Program-made: the position numbers and the translations under genes
From: an uncultured Collinsella sp.
GTDB lineage: Bacteria > Actinomycetota > Coriobacteriia > Coriobacteriales > Coriobacteriaceae
NCBI GenBank assembly: GCA_900757465.1
Contig: CAAENY010000089.1
Span: forward strand, 1 to 11,974
Direction: 5' to 3'
Length of the DNA stretch: 11,974 nucleotides
The notes under the pieces: model-generated
Told to the model about the DNA's origin: nothing
Database searches by the model: none
The model's input: the letters and a program-made list of their open reading frames with translations, nothing else
Part shown: piece by piece, positions 1 through 6,514 of the stretch
Layout: each line of letters starts with the position of its first letter
How positions within the stretch are numbered: the first letter of the stretch is position 1

Positions 1-474
1 CAGGGCCGATTCGTTAGCGCCCCTCCGTGTGAGGCGTTATTGCTGACGACATATTTATATCCAAAATCAGTCCATACTTCCACCTCGCCCCCGAACGGTC
101 AACAAAGTGCGATGAACGGTATATCGCATGTGATTCCCCCATGACGCACTTCGGCGCTCTAAAGTAACTTTTCTAAGGTAAACGCTCTTTTTCCTATAAA
201 TTATCCCCCATCGCATCTATAAATCCATGATTCAGATTTGCATAGGTAAAACGGTTTTATGTATATAAATGAAGCTAGCTCACGTTTTGGACCGAATTCG
301 ATGATATTCAGCTCACCATCATTCTTATTCACGCATCCCTATCAGTTGAGTGAGAATATTGAACGCTAGCAATAGCATCGCGAGCGTTAGTTCTATGGCC
401 GGGCATCGTAAGAAATAGGTAAAGATACCGTTCACGCGATACGTCCGTGCCAGCGGTCAACTAAATTGAGACAA

Positions 475-480
475 TAGAAT
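475..480 (+). promoter_or_regulatory. Possible -10 box for ppk1
   Basis: TAGAAT differs from the TATAAT consensus at one base and lies about 45 bases before the ppk1 start. The expected -35 region about 17 bases upstream is a poor match, so this is only a candidate. A TTGAGA at 466-471 could be an alternative -35 box, but the matching -10 (TAGGCT, 488-493) is weak. Confidence 0.25.
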
Positions 481-496
481 ATAGAGTTAGGCTATC

Positions 497-511
497 GTCC
501 CCTGCGGGGAC
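497..511 (+). promoter_or_regulatory. Perfect short hairpin in the ppk1 leader
   Basis: GTCCCC (497-502) and GGGGAC (506-511) form a 6-bp all-paired stem with a three-base TGC loop. It sits 11 bases before ATG 523 and has no T-run, so it is not a terminator. Its 3' arm holds the purine-rich GGGGA, which could act as a distant ribosome binding site, so the fold may limit initiation. That role is inference. Confidence 0.4.
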
Positions 512-522
512 TGAACGGACGG

Positions 523-2976
523 ATGCATATGCCGAGCAAAATCGAAAAGAAGCAAAAGGCCGCCAAGTTGCGCAAGCCGCCGCGTGATTTTTCGTATACG
601 CAAAACCGAGAGCTTAGCTGGCTGCGCTTTGATAACCGCGTGCTTGACGAGGCCTTCGACGAGACCGTCCCGCTGTTTGAGCGCCTCAAGTTCGTGTCGA
701 TCTTCGAGTCCAACCTCGACGAGTTTCTCATGGTGCGCGTGGGCGGCCTGTCCGACCTGGCAGAACTCAAAAAACAGCCCGTGGACAACAAGAGCAATAT
801 GACCGCCTCCGAACAGGTCGATGCCGTCATGGCCGAAATGCCCGGACTCCTTACCCGTTGGGAGTCCATCTTCAAGAGCATCGAGGGCGAACTCGACGCC
901 CTGGGCGTTCACCGCGCTCGTATCGATTCGCTTACGCCCGAGGAACGCACCTTTGTCACCCGCTACTTCCAGGCCTACGTGTCACCGGTCATCTCGCCGC
1001 TGGTCATTGACCCGCGCCACCCCTTCCCCAACCTGCGCAACGGCGCGCTCTATCTGGCCTGCGGTCTGGACGGCGTTACGGACGAGGAGAGCCTGCTGGG
1101 CCTTATCGAGATTCCCGCCTCGATGAACCGCGTGGTCGAGATTCCCTCGCCCACCGGCACCTACTCCTACATCTTGCTCGAGGACGTCATCCTTGCCTGC
1201 CTGGACAGCTGCTTTGGCTCCTATAAGCCGCTCGACCGCGCTCTGATCCGCGTCACCCGCAATGCCGATATCGACCCGGACGGCGAGGGCGTCGAGGAGG
1301 AAGAGGATTACCGCCAGCACATGAAGCGCATCCTCAAGAAGCGTCTGCGCCTGCAACCGGTGGTGCTTGCCGTCTCCGGTTCGCTCGAGAAGGCGACGCT
1401 CAAGACCATCCGCAAAGCGCTCGAGCTTTCGCGCCGCTCGGTTTTTACCTGCGATATCCCACTCGACCTGGGCTACGTCTTTGGCATCGAGGGCAAAATT
1501 CCCGAGCACCTGCGCAACGAGCTCCTCTTTACGCCGTTTAAGCCGCAGCCCAACCCCACCATCGACATGTCCCGCTCCATTCGTGAGCAGGTGCTGCAGG
1601 GCGACAAGTTGCTCTTTTACCCCTACGAGGCCATGAATCCGTTCCTGGACCTGGTACACGAGGCCGCATACGACCCCGAGTGCATCTCGCTACGCATCAC
1701 GCTCTACCGCGTGGCCAAGCAGAGCCGCCTGTGCGAGTCGTTGATCGATGCCGCCGAGAACGGCAAAGAGGTCACGGTGCTCATGGAGCTCCGTGCCCGC
1801 TTTGACGAGCAAAATAACATCGAGTGGGCAGAGCGTCTGGAAGAAGCGGGCTGCACCGTCATCTATGGCTCCGAGGGTTTTAAATGCCACTCAAAGATCT
1901 GCCAGCTTACCTATCGCGAGGGTATGGCGCTCACCCGACTCACGCTTTTGGGTACCGGCAACTTTAACGAGAAGACGGCCAAGCTCTACAGCGACTTTAT
2001 GCTCATGACCGCCCATCCCGGCATCGGCGAAGACGCCAACCTGTTCTTCCGCAACCTGTCGCTGGGCAACCTGCGCGGCGACTACCGCTTTTTGGGCGTG
2101 GCGCCCGTCGGCCTTAAGCCGCTCATCATGCGCGGTCTGGACCGCGAGATACAACGTGCGCTCGCCGGCGAGCCCGCCCGCGTGTTCTTTAAGCTCAACT
2201 CGCTCACCGACCGCGAGGTCATCGACAAGATCTCCGAGGCATCGTGTGCCGGCGTGCGCGTGGACATGATCATCCGCGGCATCTCGTGCCTGAAGCCCAA
2301 CATTGCGGGCAAGACCGAAAACGTGCACGTACGTTCTATCGTCGGACGTTTCTTGGAGCACGCGCGCGTCTATGCCTTCGGCGTGGACTCGGACATGATC
2401 TACCTGAGTTCTGCCGACATGATGACGCGCAACACCGAGCATCGCGTAGAAATCGCCTTCCCCGTGCTCGACCCCACCTGCCGCGCGCTGGTGCACGAGT
2501 ACATGGGCGTGCAGCTGCGCGACAACGTGAAGGCACGTAGCCTGACGAGCGACGGCACCTGGGTTCCCGTAGAGCGAAAAGAGGGTGAGAAGCCCTTTAA
2601 CTCGCAGGAGTTCCTGTTGGAGCGCGCTTATCGCAACGCCGAGTCCGCAGCCGTGGCTTCGGAGCCCGTCGCCAAAGCAAAACCGGAATCCGCACCTGTT
2701 CTGGGCCCCAAGCCCAAGCCCCAGGCGGACGTTCCCAAGGTCCAGAAGGTCCAGGCAACCGTCATTGAACCCGACCTGGAATCCGAACCCGAGCCTGCGC
2801 CCCAGCCCCAGCCTCAGCCGCAGACCGTCAAGTCCGCGCCCCATGCAAGCGCCCGCCGCGAGAAACCCGCCGGCAAGACCAAGGCCATCGAGCGCCATCG
2901 CCCCGGCCGCGTGCGTATGGGTCTGGGCCTGATCGGCTTAGGCCTTAAGACGCTCATTACCGGCAAGACGAAATAG
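523..2976 (+). CDS. ppk1: Polyphosphate kinase 1 with long C-terminal tail
   Basis: Cytoplasmic or membrane-associated enzyme that reversibly builds inorganic polyphosphate from the gamma-phosphate of ATP. The protein is 817 residues counted from ATG 523. An N-terminal block includes FESNLDEFLMVRV near residues 61-73; this holds the Asn (N64) that in the family contacts ATP. The phospholipase-D-like catalytic halves carry H456 in a CHSKI motif (the autophosphorylated His of the family) followed by GTGNFNEKTAKLYSDF, and the second conserved His, H613, in FLEHARVYAF. LSSADMMTRNTEHRVE is also typical. The core of about 700 residues matches the usual PPK1 length; residues 706-817 form an extra low-complexity Pro/Glu/Gln/Lys tail ending in a basic, Gly/Leu-rich segment. 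ATG 529 (Met3) is a rival start, because GGACGG at 517-522 is well spaced for it and too close to ATG 523. The gene is followed at once by a strong terminator, so it is probably monocistronic. Confidence 0.96.
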   Translation: MHMPSKIEKKQKAAKLRKPPRDFSYTQNRELSWLRFDNRVLDEAFDETVPLFERLKFVSIFESNLDEFLMVRVGGLSDLAELKKQPVDNKSNMTASEQVDAVMAEMPGLLTRWESIFKSIEGELDALGVHRARIDSLTPEERTFVTRYFQAYVSPVISPLVIDPRHPFPNLRNGALYLACGLDGVTDEESLLGLIEIPASMNRVVEIPSPTGTYSYILLEDVILACLDSCFGSYKPLDRALIRVTRNADIDPDGEGVEEEEDYRQHMKRILKKRLRLQPVVLAVSGSLEKATLKTIRKALELSRRSVFTCDIPLDLGYVFGIEGKIPEHLRNELLFTPFKPQPNPTIDMSRSIREQVLQGDKLLFYPYEAMNPFLDLVHEAAYDPECISLRITLYRVAKQSRLCESLIDAAENGKEVTVLMELRARFDEQNNIEWAERLEEAGCTVIYGSEGFKCHSKICQLTYREGMALTRLTLLGTGNFNEKTAKLYSDFMLMTAHPGIGEDANLFFRNLSLGNLRGDYRFLGVAPVGLKPLIMRGLDREIQRALAGEPARVFFKLNSLTDREVIDKISEASCAGVRVDMIIRGISCLKPNIAGKTENVHVRSIVGRFLEHARVYAFGVDSDMIYLSSADMMTRNTEHRVEIAFPVLDPTCRALVHEYMGVQLRDNVKARSLTSDGTWVPVERKEGEKPFNSQEFLLERAYRNAESAAVASEPVAKAKPESAPVLGPKPKPQADVPKVQKVQATVIEPDLESEPEPAPQPQPQPQTVKSAPHASARREKPAGKTKAIERHRPGRVRMGLGLIGLGLKTLITGKTK

Positions 2977-2987
2977 ACGTTTGTAGA

Positions 2988-3030
2988 AGCGCCCCGCATT
3001 TGAGGAAAGCCTCGGATGCGGGGCGCTTTT
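2988..3030 (+). terminator. Intrinsic terminator of ppk1
   Basis: A perfect 12-bp stem pairs AGCGCCCCGCAT (2988-2999) with ATGCGGGGCGCT (3016-3027). Within the loop a second small stem, GAGG (3002-3005) with CCTC (3010-3013), stacks inside. The 3' arm runs into TTTT (3027-3030). It starts 12 bases after the ppk1 stop and insulates rlmD from ppk1 transcription. Confidence 0.9.
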
Positions 3031-3077
3031 CCCTGCTACCATGGTTGCGGACAACAACGCGAATGACGGGCAGGAAT

Positions 3078-4391
3078 ATGAAGCTCACCATAGAATCGAT
3101 GACGTATGGCGCCGACGGGCTGGCGCACGCCGACAACGGCAAGGCCGTCTTTGTGCAGGGCGCCGTGGCAGGCGACACCGTCGAGGCCGAGGTCGTACAG
3201 GACGGCAAGTCGTTCATGCGCGCCCGCACCACCGAGATTCTGGAGCCAAGCCCCGATCGCATTCAGCCTCCCTGCCCCTTCGTGGGCATCTGCGGCGGCT
3301 GCTCGTGGGGCAATCTCTCACGCACGGCTCAGCTTGCCGCCAAGGAGCAAAACCTGCGCTCCACGCTCGAACGCATCGGCAAGTTCACCCCCGAGCAAGT
3401 CGACGAGCTGGTGCAGCCCATCCGCCACACCAAGGACGATTGGGGCTACCGCAATAAAATTGAGCTCGAACCGACCGTCGTCAACGGTCGCGTGCGCCTT
3501 GGCATGCACGGTGTCGACCCCAGCAAAATCGTGACCGTCGATTCGTGCCCGTTGTTCGACAAACGCTTCCCCAAGGCGCTCAAATCGGTCGTCGGCGCAC
3601 TCAACTATCTAAGCGGCAGCCATGACTTGGGGCTCGAACGCGTGGGCATTCGCGCATCGCGCCGCACCAAGGCACTCGAGGTCGCACTCTGGACGCCCAC
3701 AGGCTCTTTTCCGCGCTCGCAGGTCTCCCGCGTGCTGGCGGACGCCGCTCATCCCACGAGCATCGTGCGCGTGATGAGCAAGGGCGAAAAGAAGGCCCGC
3801 CGTGTCTCCAAGGTCGAAATGCTCGCCGGAGAGGGCTCATGGACCGAGAATATCGCCGAGGGTCAGATGCGCTTGTCTGCCCCGTCTTTTTTCCAGGTCA
3901 ACACCAAGGGTGCCGAGATTTTGATCGATCTTGTCATGGAAGCGCTCGACCCGCAGGAAGACGAGCTTGCCGTGGACCTGTACTGCGGTGCCGGCACCTT
4001 TACCCTGCCGCTCGCCCGCCGCTGCGACTTTGTCGCCGCCGTCGAGGCCTACGGCCCCGCCGTGCGCGACCTGCGCCGTAACCTGGAGATCAACAAGCTT
4101 GATAACGTCGACGTCATTGGCGGAGACGCGGTGCGCGAGTTCCCCGACCAGGATGCCGACGTCTTGGTGGTCGACCCGCCGCGCGCAGGCCTCGCCCCCG
4201 AGGCGATCGACCTTATCGCCAGCACGAGTGCTCGCGATGTCGCCTACGTGAGCTGCGACCCGGCCACCCTGGCGCGCGATCTCAAACGCTTTGTCGAAGA
4301 AGGCACCTTCTCCCCCGTAAAGATCACGCCAGTCGATCTATTCCCGCAAACCTTCCACTGCGAAACGGTCGTCCACCTCAAGCGCAACTAG
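3078..4391 (+). CDS. rlmD: 23S rRNA (uracil-C5)-methyltransferase, RlmD/RumA family
   Basis: S-adenosylmethionine-dependent enzyme of the TrmA/RlmC/RlmD family that makes 5-methyluridine in 23S rRNA. The protein is 437 residues. An N-terminal TRAM RNA-binding domain (about 1-58) is followed by Cys ligands for an iron-sulfur cluster: C66, C72 and C75 (CPFVGICGGC) and C157 (DSCPLF). The methyltransferase domain shows FFQVN (271-275), the SAM-binding motif DLYCGAGTF (300-308), DPPRAGL (366-372), the catalytic Cys C393 in YVSCDPATLARDL, and the terminal DLFPQTFHCE with the likely general base E429. A frame open from TTG 3000 begins inside the ppk1 terminator, and ATG 3063 is also in frame. I chose ATG 3078 because the TRAM domain starts there in the family and GGGCAGGA lies just upstream. 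Whether the target is U1939, U747 or both, as in some Gram-positives, cannot be told from sequence alone. Confidence 0.92.
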   Translation: MKLTIESMTYGADGLAHADNGKAVFVQGAVAGDTVEAEVVQDGKSFMRARTTEILEPSPDRIQPPCPFVGICGGCSWGNLSRTAQLAAKEQNLRSTLERIGKFTPEQVDELVQPIRHTKDDWGYRNKIELEPTVVNGRVRLGMHGVDPSKIVTVDSCPLFDKRFPKALKSVVGALNYLSGSHDLGLERVGIRASRRTKALEVALWTPTGSFPRSQVSRVLADAAHPTSIVRVMSKGEKKARRVSKVEMLAGEGSWTENIAEGQMRLSAPSFFQVNTKGAEILIDLVMEALDPQEDELAVDLYCGAGTFTLPLARRCDFVAAVEAYGPAVRDLRRNLEINKLDNVDVIGGDAVREFPDQDADVLVVDPPRAGLAPEAIDLIASTSARDVAYVSCDPATLARDLKRFVEEGTFSPVKITPVDLFPQTFHCETVVHLKRN

Positions 4392-4428
4392 ACTGTTTGT
4401 CCAAGACCACGCCCGATGATTTTTCTGA

Positions 4429-4476
4429 GACGGGGATAAAAATAAATTTGCTCCGAATGATTATTTAATCCCCGTC
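4429..4476. repeat. Palindrome with GACGGGGAT/ATCCCCGTC arms
   Basis: GACGGGGAT (4429-4437) and ATCCCCGTC (4468-4476) are perfect 9-bp inverted arms around an AT-rich interior that pairs only partly (AAATAAAT-like against ATTATTTA). It lies 37 bases after the rlmD stop. No T-run follows on either strand, so I do not call it a terminator. The right arm overlaps the left end of the IS remnant. Its outer seven bases match those of the larger palindrome at 9533-9586. Confidence 0.6.
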
Positions 4477-4490
4477 CCGAAATTGAACCG

Positions 4491-4529
4491 CCCCCTCATT
4501 TCTTGAACATTAGAAATGGGGGCTTCTTT
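4491..4529 (+). terminator. Hairpin with T-rich tail at the IS left end
   Basis: CCCCC and ATTTCT (4491-4495, 4498-4503) pair with AGAAAT and GGGGG (4512-4522), leaving a two-base bulge; TTCTTT follows at 4524-4529. IS elements often carry such a structure near the left end to block read-in transcription. It could also end the rlmD transcript about 100 bases after its stop codon. Confidence 0.45.
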
Positions 4530-4859
4530 ATGGACGGGAGAGTCAGGCACGACGCCACGCTGAGGACTCTTGCAGCAGAGCTTTGCGACAGGGGGTACGG
4601 GCGCGCCGAAGGCCGGCGGGAGGCCGAAGGGTGCCCGGACCCGGCCGGGGCCGGCGGCGTGCGAGGGCAAGCTCATGCGACGGAGCTGCTGCCCGGGCGC
4701 CTGAAGGACGAATTCTACAGGAACCGGACGTGGCGGAGCTTCGAGGAGTTCAAGCGGGACCTCGAAGCCTATACCGTTCACTGGAACAAGAGGAGGCGGG
4801 TTAAGCAAAAGGGACTGACCCCGGAGGAGTTCCGGAATCAGTCCCCATGCGCGGCATAG
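4530..4859 (+). pseudogene. IS3-family transposase remnant (OrfA start joined to OrfB end)
   Basis: The open frame from ATG 4530 gives about 109 residues. The first 25 (MDGRVRHDATLRTLAAELCD region) resemble the helix-turn-helix start of an IS3-type OrfA. From ATELLPGRLKDEFYRN (codons from 4677) to the stop it is the C-terminal end of the OrfB DDE integrase, including the conserved E-x6-K-x-E pattern that carries the last Glu of the DDE triad, then EEFKRDLEAYTVHWNKRR and GLTPEEFRNQS. Between them another frame reads GRPKGARTRPGP, typical of the OrfA middle, so at least two deletions or frame changes occurred. The catalytic Asp residues and most of the integrase core are missing. It is a dead relic, although the frame is open and GGGGG at 4518-4522 could serve as a ribosome binding site. 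Confidence 0.75.
4811..4845. repeat. Inverted repeat inside the OrfB end
   Basis: GGGACTGA (4811-4818) pairs with TCAGTCCC (4838-4845), and within the loop CCGGA (4821-4825) pairs with TCCGG (4831-4835). It overlaps the codons for GLTPEEFRNQS. It may be a structural part of the element near its right end. There is no T-run, so no terminator is claimed. Confidence 0.45.
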
Positions 4860-5026
4860 GCCGCTAATTGACCCGTCCAAGTTTCGGGACTCAGTTCATT
4901 TCAGCGCCGCCCGAGAAAGCTAGACGCCTTCTGGCAGGTTGTCCCGGACACGGGGCGGCCGCCTCGACCGACCTCGGCCCTCGCCCACCTCAACTGCTCC
5001 TCAATTACATAGAGCTGGTCGAAAAG

Positions 5027-5046
5027 GGCGCAAGCTAGCGGGCGCC
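5027..5046 (-). terminator. Weak terminator-like hairpin at the PTS gene stop
   Basis: Read on the minus strand, GGCGC (5046-5042) pairs with GCGCC (5031-5027) and is followed by CTTTT. The stem is only 5 bp with a 10-base loop and includes the stop codon of the PTS gene, so it would be a weak terminator. No stronger one is visible before the IS remnant. Confidence 0.25.
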
Positions 5047-6483
5047 TTCCTCGTCGTCGTTGGGTCGGTAGGTGATGAACTCGATAACAAAGGCCAGGAC
5101 GGCAGAGACGAGTGCGGCGATGATCGCGTAGATCATGTGGGAGATCCCGGCGCCACCAGGGGTCCCGTCGATGAAGTTGAGCAGGTTGAAGACGCCGAGG
5201 CCGCCCGAGATGTACATGAGGGCGCCCGTCATTCCCACGATGGCGCCGCCAACGGCGGAGCTCAGGCATGCCACGACGAATGCGCGCTTGTTGGGCAGGG
5301 CGATGCCGTAGATGCCCGGCTCGGTGACGCCGAAGAAGAAGGCGGAGATCATCGCGGGAAGGGCGATGCCGCGGAAGCGCTCGTCCTTGTTTCTGAGGTA
5401 CATGGCAAAGATGACCGCTCCGAGCGCGAACCCGTGGCCGATGGTGGCGGCGAGCACGCTGTCGTGGCCGAGGGTGTTCAGGTTCATGATGGAGATGGGG
5501 ATGAGGCTCCAGTGGAAGCCGAAGATGACGAGGCACATCCACAGTCCGCCGACCAGGGCGCTGCCCAGGACGGAACCAACCACGGGGAGCTGGAAAATGA
5601 ACGAGAACGCCGCGCTCAGCAGGTTGGTGATGAGGGTGGCCACCGGGCCGATGACGAGGTAGCCCAAGACGATGGAGACCGTCATCGTGGCGAGCGGGAC
5701 GAGGAACATCTTGAGCGCAGTCGGCATCCAGCTCTTGAGCCAGCGCTCAAGGATAGAGCCGAACCACACCATGAGAAGGACGGGGATCACCGAGCTCACG
5801 TAGCCGGACACGGGCATGATGATGGGGACCCCGAGGGCGGTGGCGTACCACGAGAACGTGCCGGCCACGCCGAGATCGATGCTGCCGAGCGCCTCGCCCG
5901 AGGTCAGGGCGACCATCGTCGGGTAGAGGAGCGCCACGCCGATTGCCACGCCAGTGAACTCGTTCATGCGGAACTTGCGCGCGGCACTGAACGCCAGGGC
6001 GACGGGAAGGAAGTAGAAGAAGCCGTCAGCCACGGTGTAGAGCAGCGTGTAGAGGCCGTCGTTTGCAAAGGCCGGTACGAAGTAGGTGATGAGGGCAAGC
6101 AGTCCCTTCATGATGCCTGCGGCGGCAAGCGGTCCCAGGATGGGCTGGAAGATGCCAGAGATGAGGTCGATGACGACGGAGGCAACGGTCTTATCGCCCT
6201 GGGGCTCGTCGTCGGCGCTTGCGCCGCTCGAGAAGTTGCCGGCCTCCATGACCGCGTCGTAGACGTCCTCGACGATGTTACCCACGACCACCTGGTACTG
6301 GCCGTTGGCCTGGATGACCTGGATGACGCCCTTGAGGGTCTCAATCTCGGCCGTGTTGGCGCGGGACTCGTCCTTGAGCTTGAAGCGCACGCGCGTGATG
6401 CAGTGCGCGACGCTGGCGACGTTCTCGGCGCCGCCTACGTTCTCGAGTATGGATCTGGCCAGATCGTCGTATTTTTCAGCCAT
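5035..6483 (-). CDS. Beta-glucoside PTS permease, EIIBC, without EIIA
   Basis: Membrane component of the phosphoenolpyruvate sugar phosphotransferase system, which imports a beta-glucoside and phosphorylates it at C6. The protein is 482 residues. The EIIB domain (about 1-80) holds the phosphoryl-accepting C28 in the motif HCITRVRFKLKDE. A hydrophilic linker (about 83-98) leads to a multi-span EIIC domain (about 99-470) starting VIDLISGIFQPILGPLAAAG and containing FFFGVTEPGIYGI with E388, a signature of the glucose/glucoside superfamily. Full BglF-type permeases have about 620 residues with a C-terminal EIIA; here the protein stops after EIIC with a short acidic tail (NDDEEGAR), so EIIA must act in trans. 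The start is well supported by TAAGGAG a few bases upstream. It lies 31 bases after the GH1 stop, so the two are almost surely co-transcribed. Confidence 0.93.
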   Translation of the reverse strand: MAEKYDDLARSILENVGGAENVASVAHCITRVRFKLKDESRANTAEIETLKGVIQVIQANGQYQVVVGNIVEDVYDAVMEAGNFSSGASADDEPQGDKTVASVVIDLISGIFQPILGPLAAAGIMKGLLALITYFVPAFANDGLYTLLYTVADGFFYFLPVALAFSAARKFRMNEFTGVAIGVALLYPTMVALTSGEALGSIDLGVAGTFSWYATALGVPIIMPVSGYVSSVIPVLLMVWFGSILERWLKSWMPTALKMFLVPLATMTVSIVLGYLVIGPVATLITNLLSAAFSFIFQLPVVGSVLGSALVGGLWMCLVIFGFHWSLIPISIMNLNTLGHDSVLAATIGHGFALGAVIFAMYLRNKDERFRGIALPAMISAFFFGVTEPGIYGIALPNKRAFVVACLSSAVGGAIVGMTGALMYISGGLGVFNLLNFIDGTPGGAGISHMIYAIIAALVSAVLAFVIEFITYRPNDDEEGAR

Positions 6484-6514
6484 TATTTTCTCCTTAGTGA
6501 TATTGCCTGGGCGG

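Larger units (their letters stand above)
1..522. other. Long non-coding leader region upstream of ppk1
   Basis: No gene is supported here. The stretch is visibly richer in A and T than the genes after it, and stop codons break all frames. It contains a small inverted repeat (AACGCT at 362-367 and AGCGTT at 383-388), a TAGAAT hexamer at 475-480 that could serve as a -10 box for ppk1, and a perfect hairpin just before the gene (497-511). I found no tRNA, riboswitch core or convincing operator. Phosphate-responsive control of ppk1 would be plausible, but I could not recognise a Pho box. Confidence 0.5.
4474..4893. mobile_element. Collapsed IS3-family insertion sequence remnant
   Basis: About 420 bases bounded by imperfect terminal inverted repeats: left GTCCCGAAATTGAACCG (4474-4490) and right CGTCCAAGTTTCGGGAC (4874-4890). 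The right end continues to CA at 4893, as expected for IS3 family ends. Nine outer bases (GTCCCGAAA) match exactly. The interior encodes only the start of OrfA and the end of OrfB, so the roughly 1-kb core is gone and the element cannot transpose by itself. No target-site duplication is visible. The left tip differs from the right tip beyond the shared nine bases, so that boundary is uncertain by a few bases. Confidence 0.7.

Noticed and set aside
259..369. 36-codon open frame from ATG 259 in the ppk1 upstream region
   Set aside because: No ribosome binding site at a workable distance, no recognisable motif, and an AT-rich non-coding composition.
3000..3077. N-terminal extension of RlmD from TTG 3000 or ATG 3063
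   Set aside because: TTG 3000 lies inside the ppk1 terminator loop, the extra residues are not part of the TRAM domain, and ATG 3078 matches the family start.
4429..4476. Palindrome as the rlmD terminator
   Set aside because: No T-run follows the right arm and the interior pairs poorly; the hairpin at 4491-4529 is a better candidate.
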